NCBI GenBank assembly: GCA_039929265.1
Contig: JBDSRN010000043.1
Coordinates: 1-9,212 of the forward strand
Source of the DNA: ZC4RG30 sp039929265
GTDB lineage: Bacteria; Pseudomonadota; Gammaproteobacteria; Steroidobacterales; Steroidobacteraceae
Reading direction: 5' to 3'
DNA length: 9,212 bases
Positions 6,660 to 9,212 of this stretch are shown in pieces. The notes under the pieces were generated by a model. That model saw nothing but the letters and a program-made list of their open reading frames with translations. It ran no database searches and was not told the origin of the DNA. Position 1 is the first letter of the stretch. Each line of letters begins with the position of its first letter. The position numbers and the translations under genes are program-made.

Positions 6660-6776
6660 ATGAAACTTCTCAACAGCACGGCACTCGTTACAGGGGCGAG
6701 CAGAGGCATCGGCATGATTCTTCTTCGGCGCCGGCGTCCTTCTGAATTCAACGCCGCGATGACCGGGCGGCGTAGT
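6660..6776 (+). pseudogene. Truncated 5' end of a short-chain dehydrogenase/reductase gene
   Basis: From ATG 6660 the frame reads MKLLNSTALVTGASRGIG, the exact form of the start of a classical short-chain dehydrogenase, with the TGxxxGxG nucleotide-binding motif of the Rossmann fold at about residues 11-18. After residue 18 (about 6713) the similarity stops: the frame continues as an Arg-rich, unrelated peptide and ends at TGA 6774-6776 after 38 codons. The remaining 220 or so residues of such an enzyme are not found in any frame before the pyruvate carboxylase gene. It is a broken gene start, left by a deletion or rearrangement, and should have no enzyme activity. Confidence 0.6.
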
Positions 6777-6782
6777 TGAATT
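6745..6782. repeat. Inverted repeat (hairpin) after the dehydrogenase fragment
   Basis: AATTCAAC followed by GCCGC (6745-6757) pairs with GCGGC, a three-base bulge and GTTGAATT (6767-6782), giving a 13-base-pair stem around a loop of about nine bases. No T-run follows on either strand, so it is not a standard terminator. It sits near the point where the dehydrogenase fragment ends. Confidence 0.5.
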
Positions 6783-6801
6783 GAGCATCGAAGGACCTTG
6801 C

Positions 6802-6821
6802 ACGCAGCGCCAACGCTGCGT
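6802..6821. repeat. Hairpin in the leader of the pyruvate carboxylase gene
   Basis: ACGCAGCG and CGCTGCGT form a perfect 8-base-pair stem with a CCAA loop, ending 18 bases before the start codon at 6840. There is no T-run after it. If transcribed it could lie close to the ribosome entry site. Confidence 0.5.
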
Positions 6822-6839
6822 CGCGGCGGCGGTAATGAA

Positions 6840-9212
6840 ATGAGGGTAGACGACCGCGATTCGCCCTTGGCTCGGATTGAAAGCGTGTTGATCGCCAACC
6901 GCGGCGAGATCGCCATCCGTGTCATGCGCGCTGCCAGCGAACTGGGCGTTCGCACCGTTGCTGTCTATTCGCAGGAGGACCGTTTCTCACTGCATCGGAC
7001 CAAGGCCGACGAGGCCTATCTCATCGGCGTGGGCAAGGGACCGGTCGAGGCGTACCTCGACATCGAAGGAATCCTGCGTGTCGCGCGCGAGGCCAAGGTG
7101 GATGCCATACACCCGGGCTACGGCTTCCTCTCAGAGAACCCGGACTTCGCCGCGGCGTGTGCAGACTCGCGGATCATTTTCATCGGCCCTTCGCCACACA
7201 CCATGCGCAGTCTGGGCAACAAAGTGTCGGCGCGACAGTTGGCGCAGAAGGCCGGTGTGCCGGTGATGCCTGCGACACCCCCGTTGTCCGGTGAGCTCGA
7301 TGAAGCGCTCCGCATGGCGGCGAAGGTCGGCTATCCGGTGATGCTCAAGGCAAGCTGGGGCGGTGGTGGTCGCGGCATGCGCATCGTCGAGAACGACGCG
7401 CAGCTGGCCGAGGTGCTGCCCGTCGCACGTCGCGAAGCCAAGGCCGCATTCGGCAACGACGAGGTCTATCTCGAGAAGCTGGTGCGTCACGCGCGACATA
7501 TAGAGGTGCAGATCCTCGGCGACACGCATGGCAACCTCGTGCATCTGTTTGAGCGAGATTGCAGCGTGCAGCGGCGCAATCAGAAGGTGGTGGAGCGCGC
7601 CCCGGCGGTGTTCCTCTCCGGCGAGCAGCGCAGCGCGCTGTGCGCAGCGGGGCTCGCGATCGGGCGAGCCGCGCAGTACGTGAACGCGGGTACGGTGGAG
7701 TTCCTGCAGGATGCCGACACCGGCAAGTTCTACTTCATCGAGGTGAACCCGCGCATCCAGGTGGAGCACACGGTCACCGAGTGCGTCACAGGGATCGATC
7801 TGGTCAAGGCGCAGATCCGCATCGCTGGCGGCGCTGCAATCGGCGCGCCGGAGAGCGGCGTACCGTTGCAGAAGGATATTCGCGTCACCGCGCATGCGCT
7901 GCAGTGTCGGGTGACGAGCGAGGATCCGGAGAACAACTTCATCCCCGACTACGGCCGCCTCACCGCGTACCGCAGTCCCGCCGGCTTCGGCGTGCGCCTG
8001 GATGCGGGCACCGCGTATGCGGGCGCTACCATCACGCGCTTCTACGACTCGCTGCTGGTGAAGGTGACAACGTGGGCGCCCACGCCGGAGGAGTGCATCG
8101 CGCGCATGCACCGTGCGCTGTGGGAGTTTCGAATCCGCGGCGTAGTCACCAACCTGCGCTTCCTCGACCGGCTGATCATGCATCCCTCGTTCGCGGGCGG
8201 GGACTACACCACGCGCTTCATCGACAACACGCCCGAGCTCTTCGACCTCAGCAGGCGGCGCGATCGAGCCACCCGAATTCTTACGCTGCTCGCCGAGACC
8301 ATCGTCAACGGCAACTCCGAAGTGCAGGGCCGCGCAAGGCCCGCGCGCATCCGCCCCGCGCGCATGCCGAAGGTGGCGCTCACGTTGCCGGAACCCGGCA
8401 CCAAACAGCTGCTCGACCAGCTCGGGCCGGCGAAGTTCGCCGAGTGGATGCTGCAGCAGGAGCGCGTGCTGATCACCGACACCTCGATGCGCGACGCGCA
8501 CCAGTCGCTGCTTGCCACGCGCATGCGCAGCATCGATCTCACGGCGATCGCGCCGTACTACGCAAGCCTGTTACCGCAGTTGTTTTCGATGGAGTGCTGG
8601 GGCGGAGCGACCTTCGATGTCGCCATGCGGTTCCTCAAGGAGGATCCGTGGGAGCGCCTGGCGAAGCTGCGTGCCGCGATGCCCAACCTGTTGTTGCAGA
8701 TGCTGCTGCGCTCGGCGAACGCCGTGGGGTACACGAACTATCCCGACAACGTCGTACGCTATTTCGTCCAGCAGGCCGCAAAAGGCGGGATCGATGTGTT
8801 TCGCGTGTTCGACTCGCTCAACTGGGTGGAGAACATGCGCGTTGCGATCGACGCGGTGCTGGAGACCGGGCGGCTGTGCGAAGCGGCGATCTGCTACACG
8901 GGAAATCTCAGCGACCCTTCGGAAAAGAAATACACGCTCGACTACTACGTGAAAATGGCGCGCGAGCTGAAGTCCGCTGGTACGCACATTCTCGGCATCA
9001 AGGACATGGCGGGCCTGTGCCGGCCGGATGCGGCCTACAAGCTGGTCAAGACGTTGAAAATGGAGGTGGGCTTGCCGGTGCACTTCCACACGCACGACAC
9101 CAGTGGCATTGCTGCGGCGAGCGTCATGGCGGCAGTGGCCGCGGGTGCCGATGCGGTGGACGCGGCCGTGGATGCGCTCAGCGGCCTCACCTCGCAGCCC
9201 AACATGGGCTCG
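6840..9212 (+). CDS. pyc: Pyruvate carboxylase, 3' partial (biotin carboxylase and most of carboxyltransferase domain)
   Basis: Biotin-dependent, ATP-driven carboxylation of pyruvate to oxaloacetate, the anaplerotic supply of the TCA cycle, in the cytoplasm. The 791 codons inside the window are open to the right edge. The biotin carboxylase domain starts with SVLIANRGEIAIRVMRAA (about residues 15-32). It has the ATP-grasp lysine and glycine loop KASWGGGGRGM (Lys170 on), ERDCSVQRRNQKVVERAPA, EVNPRIQVEHTVTE, and the closing NFIPDYGRL and TNLRFL (438 on). After a linker the carboxyltransferase barrel begins at VLITDTSMRDAHQSLLATR. Its metal ligands are visible: Asp547, Lys721 in GIKDMAG (the lysine that is carbamylated) and the His cluster HFHTHD at 748-753. 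Domain order and the MECWGGATFDVAMRFL motif point to single-chain pyruvate carboxylase rather than acetyl- or propionyl-CoA carboxylase; the full protein would be about 1150 residues. The C-terminal allosteric and biotinyl domains lie beyond the window. The start is ATG 6840 with only a weak GCGG-type ribosome site; similarity begins within 15 residues. Confidence 0.95.
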   Translation, partial: MRVDDRDSPLARIESVLIANRGEIAIRVMRAASELGVRTVAVYSQEDRFSLHRTKADEAYLIGVGKGPVEAYLDIEGILRVAREAKVDAIHPGYGFLSENPDFAAACADSRIIFIGPSPHTMRSLGNKVSARQLAQKAGVPVMPATPPLSGELDEALRMAAKVGYPVMLKASWGGGGRGMRIVENDAQLAEVLPVARREAKAAFGNDEVYLEKLVRHARHIEVQILGDTHGNLVHLFERDCSVQRRNQKVVERAPAVFLSGEQRSALCAAGLAIGRAAQYVNAGTVEFLQDADTGKFYFIEVNPRIQVEHTVTECVTGIDLVKAQIRIAGGAAIGAPESGVPLQKDIRVTAHALQCRVTSEDPENNFIPDYGRLTAYRSPAGFGVRLDAGTAYAGATITRFYDSLLVKVTTWAPTPEECIARMHRALWEFRIRGVVTNLRFLDRLIMHPSFAGGDYTTRFIDNTPELFDLSRRRDRATRILTLLAETIVNGNSEVQGRARPARIRPARMPKVALTLPEPGTKQLLDQLGPAKFAEWMLQQERVLITDTSMRDAHQSLLATRMRSIDLTAIAPYYASLLPQLFSMECWGGATFDVAMRFLKEDPWERLAKLRAAMPNLLLQMLLRSANAVGYTNYPDNVVRYFVQQAAKGGIDVFRVFDSLNWVENMRVAIDAVLETGRLCEAAICYTGNLSDPSEKKYTLDYYVKMARELKSAGTHILGIKDMAGLCRPDAAYKLVKTLKMEVGLPVHFHTHDTSGIAAASVMAAVAAGADAVDAAVDALSGLTSQPNMGS

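Noticed and set aside
7131..8501. A 456-codon open frame on the minus strand
   Set aside because: It is antisense to the pyruvate carboxylase gene, whose motifs cover the same stretch without break. The His- and Arg-rich composition is typical of a shadow frame in GC-rich DNA.

Overview
The window looks like a chromosomal segment of a GC-rich Pseudomonadota bacterium. A gammaproteobacterium near Steroidobacteraceae or Xanthomonadales is my guess, from protein flavour and codon style only. It is ordinary core and accessory DNA with several degraded patches. I see no phage, plasmid, CRISPR, IS element, rRNA or tRNA.

Layout, left to right. (1) Positions 1-73 hold the C-terminal tail of an unrecognised protein (+). 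(2) A DUF302 protein is at 293-682 (+). (3) A decayed EAL-domain (c-di-GMP phosphodiesterase-type) relic lies on the minus strand at about 811-1198. (4) A minus-strand stress/envelope pair follows: a glycine-zipper YflT-like general stress protein (1656-2234) whose stop overlaps the start of a secreted BON-domain protein (1276-1659). A sigma-70-like promoter lies upstream (2316-2342) and a clear intrinsic terminator downstream (1214-1242). (5) A minus-strand cluster runs from a DsbG-like periplasmic thiol oxidoreductase (5587-6189), through a MetE-C-terminal-like methyltransferase (4443-5525), to a soluble PAS-PAS-HisKA-HATPase-REC hybrid histidine kinase (2399-4456). The kinase starts 14 nt inside the end of the methyltransferase gene, with its own Shine-Dalgarno. 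(6) A stretch of about 650 bp (6190-6839) has no intact gene. It holds the first 18 codons of a short-chain dehydrogenase gene that then breaks off, plus two hairpins. (7) A large plus-strand gene starting at 6840 runs off the right edge. It encodes pyruvate carboxylase, with the whole biotin carboxylase domain and most of the carboxyltransferase domain inside the window (791 codons).

How the genes fit together. The YflT-like/BON pair looks like a co-expressed stress unit. The methyltransferase and kinase are almost certainly co-transcribed; a functional link between them is not obvious. Pyruvate carboxylase is anaplerotic central metabolism and independent of its neighbours. No clearly new multi-gene system is visible. 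The points most worth a second look are the EAL relic with a precise internal deletion and frameshift, the possible leaderless start and repeated GTTAAC boxes at the methyltransferase gene, the methyltransferase-kinase overlap, and the truncated dehydrogenase in front of the pyruvate carboxylase gene.
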